Positions 8,430 through 16,442 are shown, numbered from the stretch's first letter. The stretch is 64,000 bases of DNA from Flagellimonas taeanensis (GCF_003584105.1 NZ_QXFO01000018.1:310001-374000); one strand, 5' to 3'. A program made the numbers and translations. The notes: a model not told the origin generated them from the sequence alone.

Positions 8430-9182
8430 TTGGAACATCCAATTAGAATTTTGATCGTAGAGGACAATGTCATCATCGCTGATGACATGCAGTCCATGCT
8501 TGAGGAAATCGGCTATGAGATCGTGGACAATGTAATTGTTTATGAACAGGCGGTTGAAGTATTAAAGAACAACCATGTAGATCTGGTGTTGATCGATATC
8601 ATCTTGGCATCGGACAAGACGGGGATAGATCTAGGCAAACACATTAGGGAATCGTACAACATTCCGTTCATATTCGTCACCTCCAACTCAGATAGGGCCA
8701 CAGTGGAAAATGCAAAGACGGTGAAACCGGATGGTTATTTGGTTAAACCCTTTGAACAGCAGGACCTTTACACTTCCATTGAAATAGCGTTGTCCAATTT
8801 CAACTACAACAAGAAGGATTTGAACAGGGACCTAGATGATGTAGGCGAGAGCTTTACCTCCAATTCTGTCCTAAAGGATTCCATCTTTGTGAAAAAACAG
8901 CATCTGTACTATAGGATCCAATTCAGTGATATCCAGTTCATCAAAGCGGACAACGTATATCTGGAGGTGAATACGGCTGACAAAAAATTCCTGGTACGAT
9001 CCCCATTGAAGGATTATCTGGAAAAACTGCCCGGAAACAAGTTCTACAGAGCCCACAAGTCCTATATTGTGAACGTGGACCACATAGATGCCATCAATTC
9101 CAAGGATGTGGTGATCAACAATAACCTGATTCCAATTTCAAAGGACTTTAAGGAGTTCATCCTTTCATCGATGAACAGTTAG
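8430..9182 (+). CDS. LytTR-family response regulator
   Basis: Two-domain regulator of 250 aa. The receiver domain (residues 1-125) has the acidic pair E11-D12, a phospho-accepting Asp at 56 (LVLIDI) and the conserved Lys in GYLVKPF. The LytTR DNA-binding domain covers about 145-248 (KADNVYLEV, RSPLKDYLEKLP, FYRAHKSYIVNVDHID). LytTR proteins bind pairs of ~9-10 bp direct repeats two helical turns apart, and just such repeats lie downstream at 9484-9531. The start is TTG at 8430; no ATG would retain the first beta strand. The partner is very likely the sensor kinase at 9732. A strong terminator follows the gene. Confidence 0.93.
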   Translation: MEHPIRILIVEDNVIIADDMQSMLEEIGYEIVDNVIVYEQAVEVLKNNHVDLVLIDIILASDKTGIDLGKHIRESYNIPFIFVTSNSDRATVENAKTVKPDGYLVKPFEQQDLYTSIEIALSNFNYNKKDLNRDLDDVGESFTSNSVLKDSIFVKKQHLYYRIQFSDIQFIKADNVYLEVNTADKKFLVRSPLKDYLEKLPGNKFYRAHKSYIVNVDHIDAINSKDVVINNNLIPISKDFKEFILSSMNS

Positions 9183-9217
9183 TCCATTTTCAATCAAAGC
9201 ACATACGACTCATATGG

Positions 9218-9241
9218 AATGCCCCAAAGGGGCATTTTTTT
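9218..9241 (+). terminator. rho-independent terminator after the LytTR regulator
   Basis: Perfect 8-bp stem AATGCCCC / GGGGCATT with a 3-nt AAA loop, followed by a T-tract. It isolates the regulator transcript from the region downstream. Confidence 0.92.
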
Positions 9242-9286
9242 ATGCCGTCTATCCGTTTCAACCAGATGACCACAACTTTTGGGACG

Positions 9287-9331
9287 TTCACAACAATGTT
9301 TTTGGTCTTGGGAAGGTCGTCCGTACTTTAG
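9287..9331 (+). promoter_or_regulatory. promoter of a predicted small RNA with an upstream TTCACAACA box
   Basis: A TTTG -33 box (9301-9304) is followed, after exactly 19 bp, by TACTTTAG (9324-9331), one mismatch from TAnnTTTG. Transcription is predicted at about 9335. The box TTCACAACA (9287-9295) starts 37 bp before the -7 box. This is the same spacing as the last TTCACA repeat upstream of the kinase promoter (9526 to 9563). Confidence 0.55.
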
Positions 9332-9334
9332 CAG

Positions 9335-9418
9335 TGTAATAATTAAGAAAGTAATTTTTTCATTTTCATATAGTGTTCTCGTAAAAGGGTCTTGTCGTAA
9401 AAAGCAGGGCCTTTTTTG
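9335..9418 (+). ncRNA. predicted small RNA of about 83 nt
   Basis: No open reading frame of any length is present. The 5' end is placed by the -33/-7 pair at 9301-9331 and the 3' end by a strong terminator hairpin. The 5' part is A/U-rich (AATTTTTTCATTTTCATAT), a possible single-stranded pairing region. It sits between a LytTR regulator and its presumed sensor kinase and shares a sequence box with the kinase promoter. It could instead be an attenuated leader of the kinase mRNA, but the kinase appears to have its own promoter further downstream. The sequence supports a transcript; its function is unknown. Confidence 0.45.
9383..9417 (+). terminator. terminator hairpin of the predicted small RNA
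   Basis: AAAAGGGTCTTG (9383-9394) pairs with CAGGGCCTTTTTT (9405-9416) through 12 base pairs including G-T wobbles, with a 10-nt loop. The stem has an A-tract on the 5' side and a T-tract on the 3' side. Confidence 0.75.
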
Positions 9419-9483
9419 ATTTTACAGATATTGATTTCATTGATCAACTCCACGAAATGCACAAAACATCGGTAAAGTGCATA

Positions 9484-9531
9484 TTCACATACACAAGGAA
9501 TCTTTTCACAACAGAAAATGGCTATTTCACA
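9484..9531 (+). promoter_or_regulatory. triple direct repeat with 21-bp phasing, probable LytTR operator
   Basis: TTCACA occurs at 9484-9489, 9505-9510 and 9526-9531, each exactly 21 bp apart, so on one face of the helix. The second and third copies share a longer 10-mer, TTTCACAACA, separated by 11 bp. This matches the architecture known for LytTR regulators, for example a 10-mer, 11-bp spacer and 10-mer for E. coli YpdB. The downstream kinase promoter has a perfect -7 box but no -33 box, as expected for an activator-dependent promoter. Confidence 0.6.
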
Positions 9532-9562
9532 ACAATACCGGACAAGTCTTTTGGTTTGGATT

Positions 9563-9570
9563 TAATTTTG
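9563..9570 (+). promoter_or_regulatory. -7 promoter box (TAATTTTG) of the sensor kinase gene
   Basis: Exact TAnnTTTG match. The expected -33 position (about 9539-9543) reads CCGGAC, so there is no TTTG. Predicted transcription starts near 9574, leaving a 5' leader of about 125-158 nt before the kinase start. Confidence 0.5.
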
Positions 9571-9731
9571 AAGCTAAACTAGCGTTCTCTATATACCCCA
9601 TACTTAGTTTTCGGCTATGCTCAGTGCATTTCTGAAATCACATTGGTTTTTAAGGGGAAGAGAGATAAAAAAGGGCACAAACATTATCGGGCCATGGGAT
9701 GTATCCTTTGGTTACTGTATCAATTAAATTA

Positions 9732-11693
9732 ATGGGACGTTACGTAAGATTTTTATTCACCGCTATATATTTTGCCTTTCTTTTCAGTACCTCGGCTCAG
9801 AGTCCCAATGATGGAGAGCGCAGTGTGCTGAAAGAATTTGAAAATGTCAGCAGTCCGTCGCAACGGTTCAATGTTTTCTTCAATTCGGTCAATAGGTACA
9901 ATGTAAATTCGGCCTACGATTGGTTGGATACCGTCAAAATATACCTTGCCAATTCCCAAAAGACCAATGACACGGTTGCCGCCAGGCTCTACAAAGTGAT
10001 GGAGGCCCAGTTGTACAACGACCTTGGCGAATATGATAAGAGTATCGCCTTGGCAAAGGAACTTCACGAGGACAAAGATTCTTTGGAGATGGACCTGCAC
10101 AAAATAATCCTTGATGTGCTGGATAACAACTACGCCAACCTCCAGATGTATGACAAGCAGATAGAGATCCGCAAGGAAAAGCGCGAACTGGGAATCACCG
10201 AGAACGTATCCTTCTACGATATCTACAGCAACTTGGGCTTGTACAGAAAGGCGAGGGACCAGTACATCATGGAAGTAAAGCCCACCATTGCGGACAACGA
10301 AACCTACAAACTGGCCCAATACCATAGCAAAGTGGGCAACTACTTGCGATTGGATGATTCGGCCCCAACGGCGCTCAGTGAGCTGAAAAAGGCAAAGGCC
10401 TACTTGGATGTGTACCTGAACGACATTTCCACCCAGAAAAGTGAACAGGATATCTTTGAGAGTGAACTCCTCAAAGCCGAAATAGAGGGAAACATTGCCA
10501 AATGTCACGTGATGATGGGGGAGTATGAAACCGCCATTCCCCTTCTCGAGGACAGCATAGAAGCTCTGGAGGCATCTTCAAAGAACATTCACAAAAGCGA
10601 GGTCATCGACAACACGATGTACCTGGCAGAGGCCAATCTTCAATTGGAGCGGTTCAATGCGGCAAAAAAATACCTCGACATTGACTTTGAGAACATCAAC
10701 ATCCTACAGACCATTGAGCGAAATAGTTTGTTGGCCGCTTTTTATGACAAGGTGGAGAACTTCAAAAATGCCACCATCTACTACAAGCGCAATGAGAGGA
10801 TAAAGGATTCGTTGGCGCAAAAACAATCGGCACTCATCAAACAGCAGCTGGTCACTATTGTGGCCAATGAGGACCTTCAAAATTCCCAACGGCTCATTGA
10901 TGAGCAAAAACGGATAAACGAGCTGGCAAGAAGTGAGATGAAGGCCAAGGACGAGCGCATCAATTTGGTATTCATTTCATTGATATTCACATTGTTGGGA
11001 TTTGCTGGATTGGTATATGCCTATTTAAAAAGTATCAAGAACCAACGTCTTATCTCCGAGCAAAAGCATATCATCGAGAATGCATTGGTGGAGAAGGATT
11101 CCTTGTTGAAGGAAATCCACCATAGGGTAAAGAACAACCTACAAATGGTTTCCAGTTTGTTGAGCCTCCAGACCAAGAATACCCGCAGCAAGGCGGCCAT
11201 AGAGGCCTTGGAGGAAGGAAAGAGCCGAGTGAAGGCCATGGCGCTCATCCACCAAAAACTGTATCAGAACGATGACCTTTCCGTGATAGAAATGCAGGGA
11301 TATATTGAGAGCTTGATCAACAGCGTTCAATCTGTCTATAAAAAAGGGGGGCACAACATCAGTATCACCATTGATGCAGAGGGCACCGAGCTGGATATCG
11401 ATCGTGCCATTCCTTTTGGGCTGATCCTGAACGAGTTGGTTTCCAATTCCTTCAAATACGCTTTCCCTGATAATGACGACAATGGTAAGATCTATATCCA
11501 TTTAAGAAAGAATGGCGACCAGGGCTATTTTGAATATACCGACAACGGCGTGGGGCTCCCGGAAGATGCTGAGGAGCGGGCACATTCTTCCATGGGAATC
11601 CGTTTGATGAACCGATTGGTGAACCAACTCCAATCTAAACTGAACATTGACCGGGATAGCGAAGGAGTGCGTTTCTGGTTCAATTTCAGTTAA
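9732..11693 (+). CDS. TPR-containing sensor histidine kinase (HisKA_2 type)
   Basis: Membrane sensor kinase of about 653 aa. It has a signal peptide (residues 1-23, FLFSTSAQ), a periplasmic TPR-like helical array (about 35-370) and a transmembrane helix (about 413-433). A coiled coil leads to a HisKA_2 dimerisation domain with the phospho-accepting His in KEIHHRVKNNLQM. The C-terminal HATPase domain shows the N-box LNELVSNSFKYAF, the G1 box YTDNGVGLP and the G2 box SSMGIRLMNRL. This class commonly pairs with LytTR regulators. An alternative ATG is at 9699, but the one at 9732 gives the cleaner signal peptide. The signal sensed is unknown. Confidence 0.9.
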   Translation: MGRYVRFLFTAIYFAFLFSTSAQSPNDGERSVLKEFENVSSPSQRFNVFFNSVNRYNVNSAYDWLDTVKIYLANSQKTNDTVAARLYKVMEAQLYNDLGEYDKSIALAKELHEDKDSLEMDLHKIILDVLDNNYANLQMYDKQIEIRKEKRELGITENVSFYDIYSNLGLYRKARDQYIMEVKPTIADNETYKLAQYHSKVGNYLRLDDSAPTALSELKKAKAYLDVYLNDISTQKSEQDIFESELLKAEIEGNIAKCHVMMGEYETAIPLLEDSIEALEASSKNIHKSEVIDNTMYLAEANLQLERFNAAKKYLDIDFENINILQTIERNSLLAAFYDKVENFKNATIYYKRNERIKDSLAQKQSALIKQQLVTIVANEDLQNSQRLIDEQKRINELARSEMKAKDERINLVFISLIFTLLGFAGLVYAYLKSIKNQRLISEQKHIIENALVEKDSLLKEIHHRVKNNLQMVSSLLSLQTKNTRSKAAIEALEEGKSRVKAMALIHQKLYQNDDLSVIEMQGYIESLINSVQSVYKKGGHNISITIDAEGTELDIDRAIPFGLILNELVSNSFKYAFPDNDDNGKIYIHLRKNGDQGYFEYTDNGVGLPEDAEERAHSSMGIRLMNRLVNQLQSKLNIDRDSEGVRFWFNFS

Positions 11694-11756
11694 ATTCTTT
11701 TTCTTTTTTCAAGGAATAACGGGCTCAACAATTGCTGCCAAAATTCAAAATATGGT

Positions 11757-11764
11757 TACATTTG
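11757..11764 (+). promoter_or_regulatory. -7 promoter box (TACATTTG) before menC
   Basis: Exact TAnnTTTG match ending 10 nt before the menC ATG. A TTG lies 22 bp upstream at 11732, a poor but possible -33. It would drive the menC-CPBP-menE operon. Confidence 0.5.
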
Positions 11765-11774
11765 GTATCATTCC

Positions 11775-12827
11775 ATGGAAGCAAGCTACAAGAAGTACAC
11801 CCTTCATTTTAAAGTCCCCAGCGGTACCTCCAGAGGGGTATTGACCCAAAAGGAAACCTGGTTTTTGGTGCTTCGGCACGACGGACGTTTCGGGATAGGG
11901 GAGTGTGGTATTCTACGCGGACTGAGTATAGATGATGTGCCCGATTACGAAGAAAAGCTGGCATGGACCTGCCAGAACATCCATTTGGGCCTGGAACCAT
12001 TGCTGGACGGATTGACGGAATACCCTTCGATCCAATTTGGTTTGGAACAGGCTTTTCTTTCGGTGGGGGCCAACGATCCTTTTGAACTTTTCCCATCAGA
12101 TTTTACCAAAAAACAGGCGCCTATCTCTATAAACGGCCTGATTTGGATGGGCGATGAGGCATACATGCTCCAACAATTGGAGCAGAAACTCAAGGATGGG
12201 TTCCGGTGCATCAAAATGAAGATCGGGGCCATTGAATTTTCGAAGGAAGTTTCCATCCTGAAATCCATCCGAAACAACTTTTCTCCGCATGAAATTGAGC
12301 TTAGGGTAGATGCCAATGGCGCTTTTTCCGTAGAGGAGGCCATGGAGAAGTTGGAAAAATTATCAGCGTTCGATATCCATTCCATTGAGCAACCCATACG
12401 GGCAGGACAGTGGGATGCCATGGCAGAACTTTGTGAAAACACTCCTTTGCCCATTGCCTTGGATGAGGAATTGATCGGTATTTTTTCTGTAACAGAAAAG
12501 CAAAAACTGCTACAAACCATACAGCCACAATATATTATATTGAAGCCCAGTTTGGTGGGCGGTTTCGCAGGGAGCAAGCAATGGATACAACTGGCGGAAA
12601 AGCAACAAACAGGATGGTGGGTCACCAGTGCCCTGGAAAGCAATATAGGTCTGAATGCTATAGCGCAATGGACATTCACCCTAAATAACAACATGCCCCA
12701 AGGATTGGGAACGGGGAGTTTGTATACGAATAATATAGAAAGCCCCCTGCAGGTGTCCGGCGGAAAATTGCTGTATGGACCTGCCAAGGAGTGGAATATG
12801 GATTTAATCAACGAAATATGTACATAG
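11775..12827 (+). CDS. menC: o-succinylbenzoate synthase
   Basis: Enolase-superfamily enzyme of 350 aa that dehydrates SHCHC to o-succinylbenzoate in menaquinone synthesis. Catalytic and metal residues are seen in order. They are the KxK-type lysine motif CIKMKIGAIEF, metal ligands in LRVDANGAF, SIEQPI and IALDEEL, and the second catalytic Lys in IILKPSLVGG. It is first in an overlapping trio: its end overlaps the CPBP protease gene by 10 bp, and menE overlaps that one. The ATG at 11775 follows a -7 box by 10 nt. Confidence 0.93.
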   Translation: MEASYKKYTLHFKVPSGTSRGVLTQKETWFLVLRHDGRFGIGECGILRGLSIDDVPDYEEKLAWTCQNIHLGLEPLLDGLTEYPSIQFGLEQAFLSVGANDPFELFPSDFTKKQAPISINGLIWMGDEAYMLQQLEQKLKDGFRCIKMKIGAIEFSKEVSILKSIRNNFSPHEIELRVDANGAFSVEEAMEKLEKLSAFDIHSIEQPIRAGQWDAMAELCENTPLPIALDEELIGIFSVTEKQKLLQTIQPQYIILKPSLVGGFAGSKQWIQLAEKQQTGWWVTSALESNIGLNAIAQWTFTLNNNMPQGLGTGSLYTNNIESPLQVSGGKLLYGPAKEWNMDLINEICT

Positions 12828-13756
12828 AACAAGGGTATAAGGGGAACGAAGGACTTTGGAAATACTTGGTGCTTCCGCTGGGCTTTATTGGTTTTATGGT
12901 GTACAATTATATTGTCACTGTGAATTCCAACATTGATATTGAGGCGATGATGCAGCAGATCATTGACCGATTTGGGTCAAATTTGGTACTGATTTCCCTT
13001 TTGGCACCTTTGGTGGCCGGTTTTTTTGTGGTCTTGGGATGGACGTTCTTGGTCCATCAACAGTCGATAACCTCATTGACGACCTCTAGAAAGCGAATTG
13101 ACTGGAAGCGGATCTTTTTCGCTTTTGGATTATGGAGTGTGATCACGATCGTGCTTACAGGCATCGATATCTATTTTTCCCCTGAGGATTATGTACTGAA
13201 TTTTGATCTGATGAAATTCATACCCTTGGCCATCATTGCCATCCTTTTGATTCCATTGCAGACGAGTTTTGAGGAATACCTGTTCCGTGGACACATGATG
13301 CAGGGATTGGGGCTGGCGGTCAGGAACAGATGGTTGCCCTTGGTGGTCACCTCTACCTTGTTCGGGTTGATGCACATTGCCAATCCAGAAGTGGAGAAAT
13401 TGGGGTACAGCCTGCTCATCTACTATATTGGCACGGGATTCTTTTTGGGCATTTTGACCCTGATGGACGAGGGATTGGAACTGGCTCTGGGCTTTCATGC
13501 CGCCAACAATTTGATCACAGCGCTTTTGGTCACCGCCGATTGGACCGCATTTCAGACCAATTCCATTTACAAGGATGTTTCAGAACCTGCATTGGGTTGG
13601 GATGCCATCATGCCCGTTTTTGTTGTCTTCCCGATACTATTGCTGATTTTCTCCAAAGTATACAAATGGAAAAACTGGAAGGACAGACTTTTTGGGAGAG
13701 TATTGAGCAAAGAAGAATTTGTGGCCCTCACCGATGGAGAATCCAAGTTGGCATAA
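12818..13756 (+). CDS. CPBP family intramembrane glutamic endopeptidase
   Basis: Membrane protein of about 312 aa with seven or eight predicted transmembrane helices. The three CPBP/Abi motifs are present: EEYLFRGHMMQ (motif 1, paired Glu and Arg), FGLMHIANPE (motif 2, His) and GFHAANNLITAL (motif 3, His/Asn). Known relatives cleave prenylated or peptide substrates within the membrane, and some confer bacteriocin immunity. Placed between menC and menE with overlaps on both sides (10 and 23 bp), it is translated with the menaquinone genes. The start at 12818 (MYIEQGYK) is favoured over an upstream codon deeper within menC. Confidence 0.88.
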   Translation: MYIEQGYKGNEGLWKYLVLPLGFIGFMVYNYIVTVNSNIDIEAMMQQIIDRFGSNLVLISLLAPLVAGFFVVLGWTFLVHQQSITSLTTSRKRIDWKRIFFAFGLWSVITIVLTGIDIYFSPEDYVLNFDLMKFIPLAIIAILLIPLQTSFEEYLFRGHMMQGLGLAVRNRWLPLVVTSTLFGLMHIANPEVEKLGYSLLIYYIGTGFFLGILTLMDEGLELALGFHAANNLITALLVTADWTAFQTNSIYKDVSEPALGWDAIMPVFVVFPILLLIFSKVYKWKNWKDRLFGRVLSKEEFVALTDGESKLA

Positions 13757-14816
13757 CATCCATCCCAATTTTAAGTTCAACGGAGCTCCTTTGGTTTTTG
13801 GAGACCTCTCCGAGTTGGGCTATAGTTTGACAAAGGAGGGAGCCCCGTTTGAGACCCCTTTGGGCGAGTTTTTGTTGGATTGGGCATCGGATACATCTAC
13901 TTTGGAGGTCAATACTTCGGGTTCAACAGGAAAACCCAAAAAAATCACTCTCAAAAAGGAACAGATGGTCAATTCGGCCTTGGCCACAGGGGCTTATTTT
14001 CAATTGAGTCCGAAACAGACGGCCCTTTTATGCCTTCCCTCCACAGGCATTGCCGGAAAGATGATGCTTGTCCGTGCCATGGTGCTCGGACTGCATTTGG
14101 ATGTTGTGGAACCCTCTTCCACACCTTTGGACAATAATGGCAAAGATTATGATTTTGTGGCGATGGTGCCCATGCAGGCCAAAAAATCGTTGGACCAATT
14201 GCACAGGGTAAATACCTTGATTGTTGGGGGCGCCCCAGTTGATGTCACGCTGAAGAACCAGTTGGGGCTGCTCCCCACCAAGGTCTATGAAACCTATGGC
14301 ATGACGGAGACCATCACCCATATCGCTGTCAAAGAAATTGCTCCTGAGCCACAGGATTATTTTGAGACCCTGCCGGGCATAAGTGTCACTACGGACGAAA
14401 GGGGATGCTTGATGATCAATGCGCCCAAGATTTCCGAGGAGAAAGTCATCACCAATGATTTAGTGGAACTGGTCACAGAGAACCGGTTCAAATGGTTGGG
14501 ACGATTTGATTCGATCATCAATTCCGGAGGTATCAAACTGGTTCCTGAAGCCATTGAGGAAAAGTTATCCACCATCATCAAGACCCGTTTTTTTGTTGCC
14601 GGCATACCGGACGAAACCTTGGGTAGGCAATTGGTACTGGTTGTGGAAGCCAAACCTGAAACCCGTGGGGAAGACCAACTGTTGAACCAAATCAAAGCCC
14701 TGAAAACCCTTTCCAAATATGAGGTGCCCAAGAAAGTTTTCGTTGTAAACGCTTTTTCTGAAACATCCACGAAAAAGATAGATCGTTCCAAAACACTGGC
14801 AAGCATTATTTTCTAA
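13734..14816 (+). CDS. menE: o-succinylbenzoate-CoA ligase
   Basis: AMP-binding (ANL superfamily) enzyme of about 360 aa, short for the superfamily (typical MenE is 450-490 aa) but usual for Bacteroidota. It activates o-succinylbenzoate to its CoA thioester. The P-loop-like motif reads NTSGSTGKPKKITL, the adenine-binding motif YETYGMTETITH, the hinge LGRFDSIINSGG, and a C-terminal lysine is seen in TSTKKIDRSK. The ATG at 13734 (MENPSWHN) lies within the last 23 bp of the CPBP gene. menB, which acts on its product, is not in the window. Confidence 0.9.
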   Translation: MENPSWHNIHPNFKFNGAPLVFGDLSELGYSLTKEGAPFETPLGEFLLDWASDTSTLEVNTSGSTGKPKKITLKKEQMVNSALATGAYFQLSPKQTALLCLPSTGIAGKMMLVRAMVLGLHLDVVEPSSTPLDNNGKDYDFVAMVPMQAKKSLDQLHRVNTLIVGGAPVDVTLKNQLGLLPTKVYETYGMTETITHIAVKEIAPEPQDYFETLPGISVTTDERGCLMINAPKISEEKVITNDLVELVTENRFKWLGRFDSIINSGGIKLVPEAIEEKLSTIIKTRFFVAGIPDETLGRQLVLVVEAKPETRGEDQLLNQIKALKTLSKYEVPKKVFVVNAFSETSTKKIDRSKTLASIIF

Positions 14817-14927
14817 ACTCACCCAAAAGTTGCGTTCACGTCACAATTGTTCGGGATAACTCATTCTGGATTTCCCCTTATGGTTTTTCATGATAGGTTA
14901 GTGGTAAATCTAAAAACCGTGTCAATT

Positions 14928-16376
14928 ATGAAAAATCAAGTTTTACTTTTTCTGCTGGTGTTTAGCCTACAGGGTACCGCTCAAGAGAATTTAGTTTCAG
15001 GTGTGGTGACGGATGCCACCAATACTCCGATTCCCGGAGTGAATGTGATCGTGAAAGGAACCTCAAAAGGAACCCAGACCAATTTTGATGGTCAATATAG
15101 TATTGTGGCCCAAAAGGACCAAATATTGGTTTTTTCCTTTATTGGTTTCAAAACCTTGGAAGTAAAGATTGGGGATAGCAAAACAGTCAATGTTCAATTG
15201 GAGGAGAGCCACGAAGTATTGGAAGAAGTAGTCGTCATGGGCTATGGCACTAAAAAAAGTGAAAGTGGATTTAGCTATGCAGTTGCCGATGTGGTGGAAG
15301 GAAAAGTTGCGGGTGTGTCTGTTACAAAAGGAGGGGATCCAAAAGGATATGGAAATTATAGGTCGGGAACTTTGACGGCCGGGGAAATCAACGACATTGA
15401 GAATTTTGGTGAATGGCAGGATATCATTCGCGATAAAGAATTTCAAATAATCAAGGAGAATTGGGGCTTTCACCTTGAAAATAAATTGATTATAACAGTG
15501 AAGGACAAAAATGGAGACGGCATCAACAATGCAAGGGTTTCCCTATACTCCGCCAATGAACATGCAACCAAACCTGAAATGACCACAAAAACCGATGTGT
15601 TTGGTAAAAGTGTTTTGTTCAAAGATGTTGAATGCAATGGCAAGAGTGATTATTATTACGTCCAAGTAATTCACAAGGACAAAATATTCGGGAAAAAAAT
15701 AAAATCCAATGTCAAGGAAGTAGACTTCTCAACAGAGGATTTGTCCTCTTACAACAATTTGGACATTATGTTCACCATTGATGCCACTGGCTCCATGGGA
15801 GATGAAATGGAATATCTGAAGGAAGAACTGAGGGACATTATTGGTAGAATTGACAATACTGTTGGTGAAAAAAGGATTGCGATGACCTTTTACAGGGACC
15901 ATGGTGATGAGTATGTTGTAAAGGATTTTGATTTTACCTCTAACTTGAATGAAGCCCAGATCAATTTAAACAAACAATATGCCAGTGGAGGCGGGGATTA
16001 TGAAGAAGCCGTGGAAAAGGCGCTGAAAATGGCCATGTCCAAATCGTGGAATGGAAATGCCCGAGCACGATTGCTGTTTTTGCTTTTGGACGCTCCGCCA
16101 CATTTGACTGAAGAGAACGTTGAAACCATACATCAACAAATTAAGATAGCACAGAAAGATGGCATTAAAATAATCCCGATAGTGGCAAGCGGTGCGGACA
16201 AAACAGTTGAAATGTTAATGAGATTTTTCAGCATATCAACCAATGGAACCTATGTTTTTCTGACAGATGATAGTGGCGTAGGAAATCCACACCTTAAACC
16301 AACAACATCCAAGTATGAGGTTGAAAAGCTCAATGACCTTATTGTACGGTTGATAAAAAAGTATGCAAATGTATGA
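14928..16376 (+). CDS. secreted vWA-domain protein with a SusC-like N-terminal module
   Basis: Protein of 482 aa with a modular layout. Residues 1-20 are a signal peptide (LLVFSLQGTAQE). Residues 22-95 form a carboxypeptidase-regulatory-like domain (SGVVTDATNTPIPGVNV, GFKTLEVKIGDSKTV). Residues 97-112 carry the linker LEEVVVMGYGTKKS, which normally leads into the plug of SusC-type TonB receptors. A second beta domain (~185-265, ITVKDKNGDGINNARVSL) and a von Willebrand A domain (~275-470) follow. The vWA has an intact MIDAS motif DATGSMGD (near residue 284). There is no beta-barrel. The protein is presumably exported to the periplasm or surface and binds a partner through the metal site; the partner is unknown. 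Confidence 0.85.
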   Translation: MKNQVLLFLLVFSLQGTAQENLVSGVVTDATNTPIPGVNVIVKGTSKGTQTNFDGQYSIVAQKDQILVFSFIGFKTLEVKIGDSKTVNVQLEESHEVLEEVVVMGYGTKKSESGFSYAVADVVEGKVAGVSVTKGGDPKGYGNYRSGTLTAGEINDIENFGEWQDIIRDKEFQIIKENWGFHLENKLIITVKDKNGDGINNARVSLYSANEHATKPEMTTKTDVFGKSVLFKDVECNGKSDYYYVQVIHKDKIFGKKIKSNVKEVDFSTEDLSSYNNLDIMFTIDATGSMGDEMEYLKEELRDIIGRIDNTVGEKRIAMTFYRDHGDEYVVKDFDFTSNLNEAQINLNKQYASGGGDYEEAVEKALKMAMSKSWNGNARARLLFLLLDAPPHLTEENVETIHQQIKIAQKDGIKIIPIVASGADKTVEMLMRFFSISTNGTYVFLTDDSGVGNPHLKPTTSKYEVEKLNDLIVRLIKKYANV

Positions 16377-16379
16377 TCT

Positions 16380-16403
16380 AAAGTGCCTCAGGGCACTTTT
16401 TTT
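16380..16403 (+). terminator. rho-independent terminator after the vWA gene
   Basis: AAAGTGCC pairs with GGCACTTT around a TCAG loop and is followed by a run of T. It starts 3 nt after the stop codon. Confidence 0.9.
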
Positions 16404-16442
16404 ATTTCTGCCAAAAGCTGTATTTTCAGCTAAAAATCAACC

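Noticed and set aside
9455..9470. TGCACAAAACA as a possible additional copy of the TTCACA box
   Set aside because: It lies 26 bp from the next box, out of the 21-bp phase, and matches only in part.
16413..16432. AGCTG/CAGCT inverted repeat before the M24 peptidase gene
   Set aside because: Only 5 bp arms with an AT spacer; too weak to call an operator.
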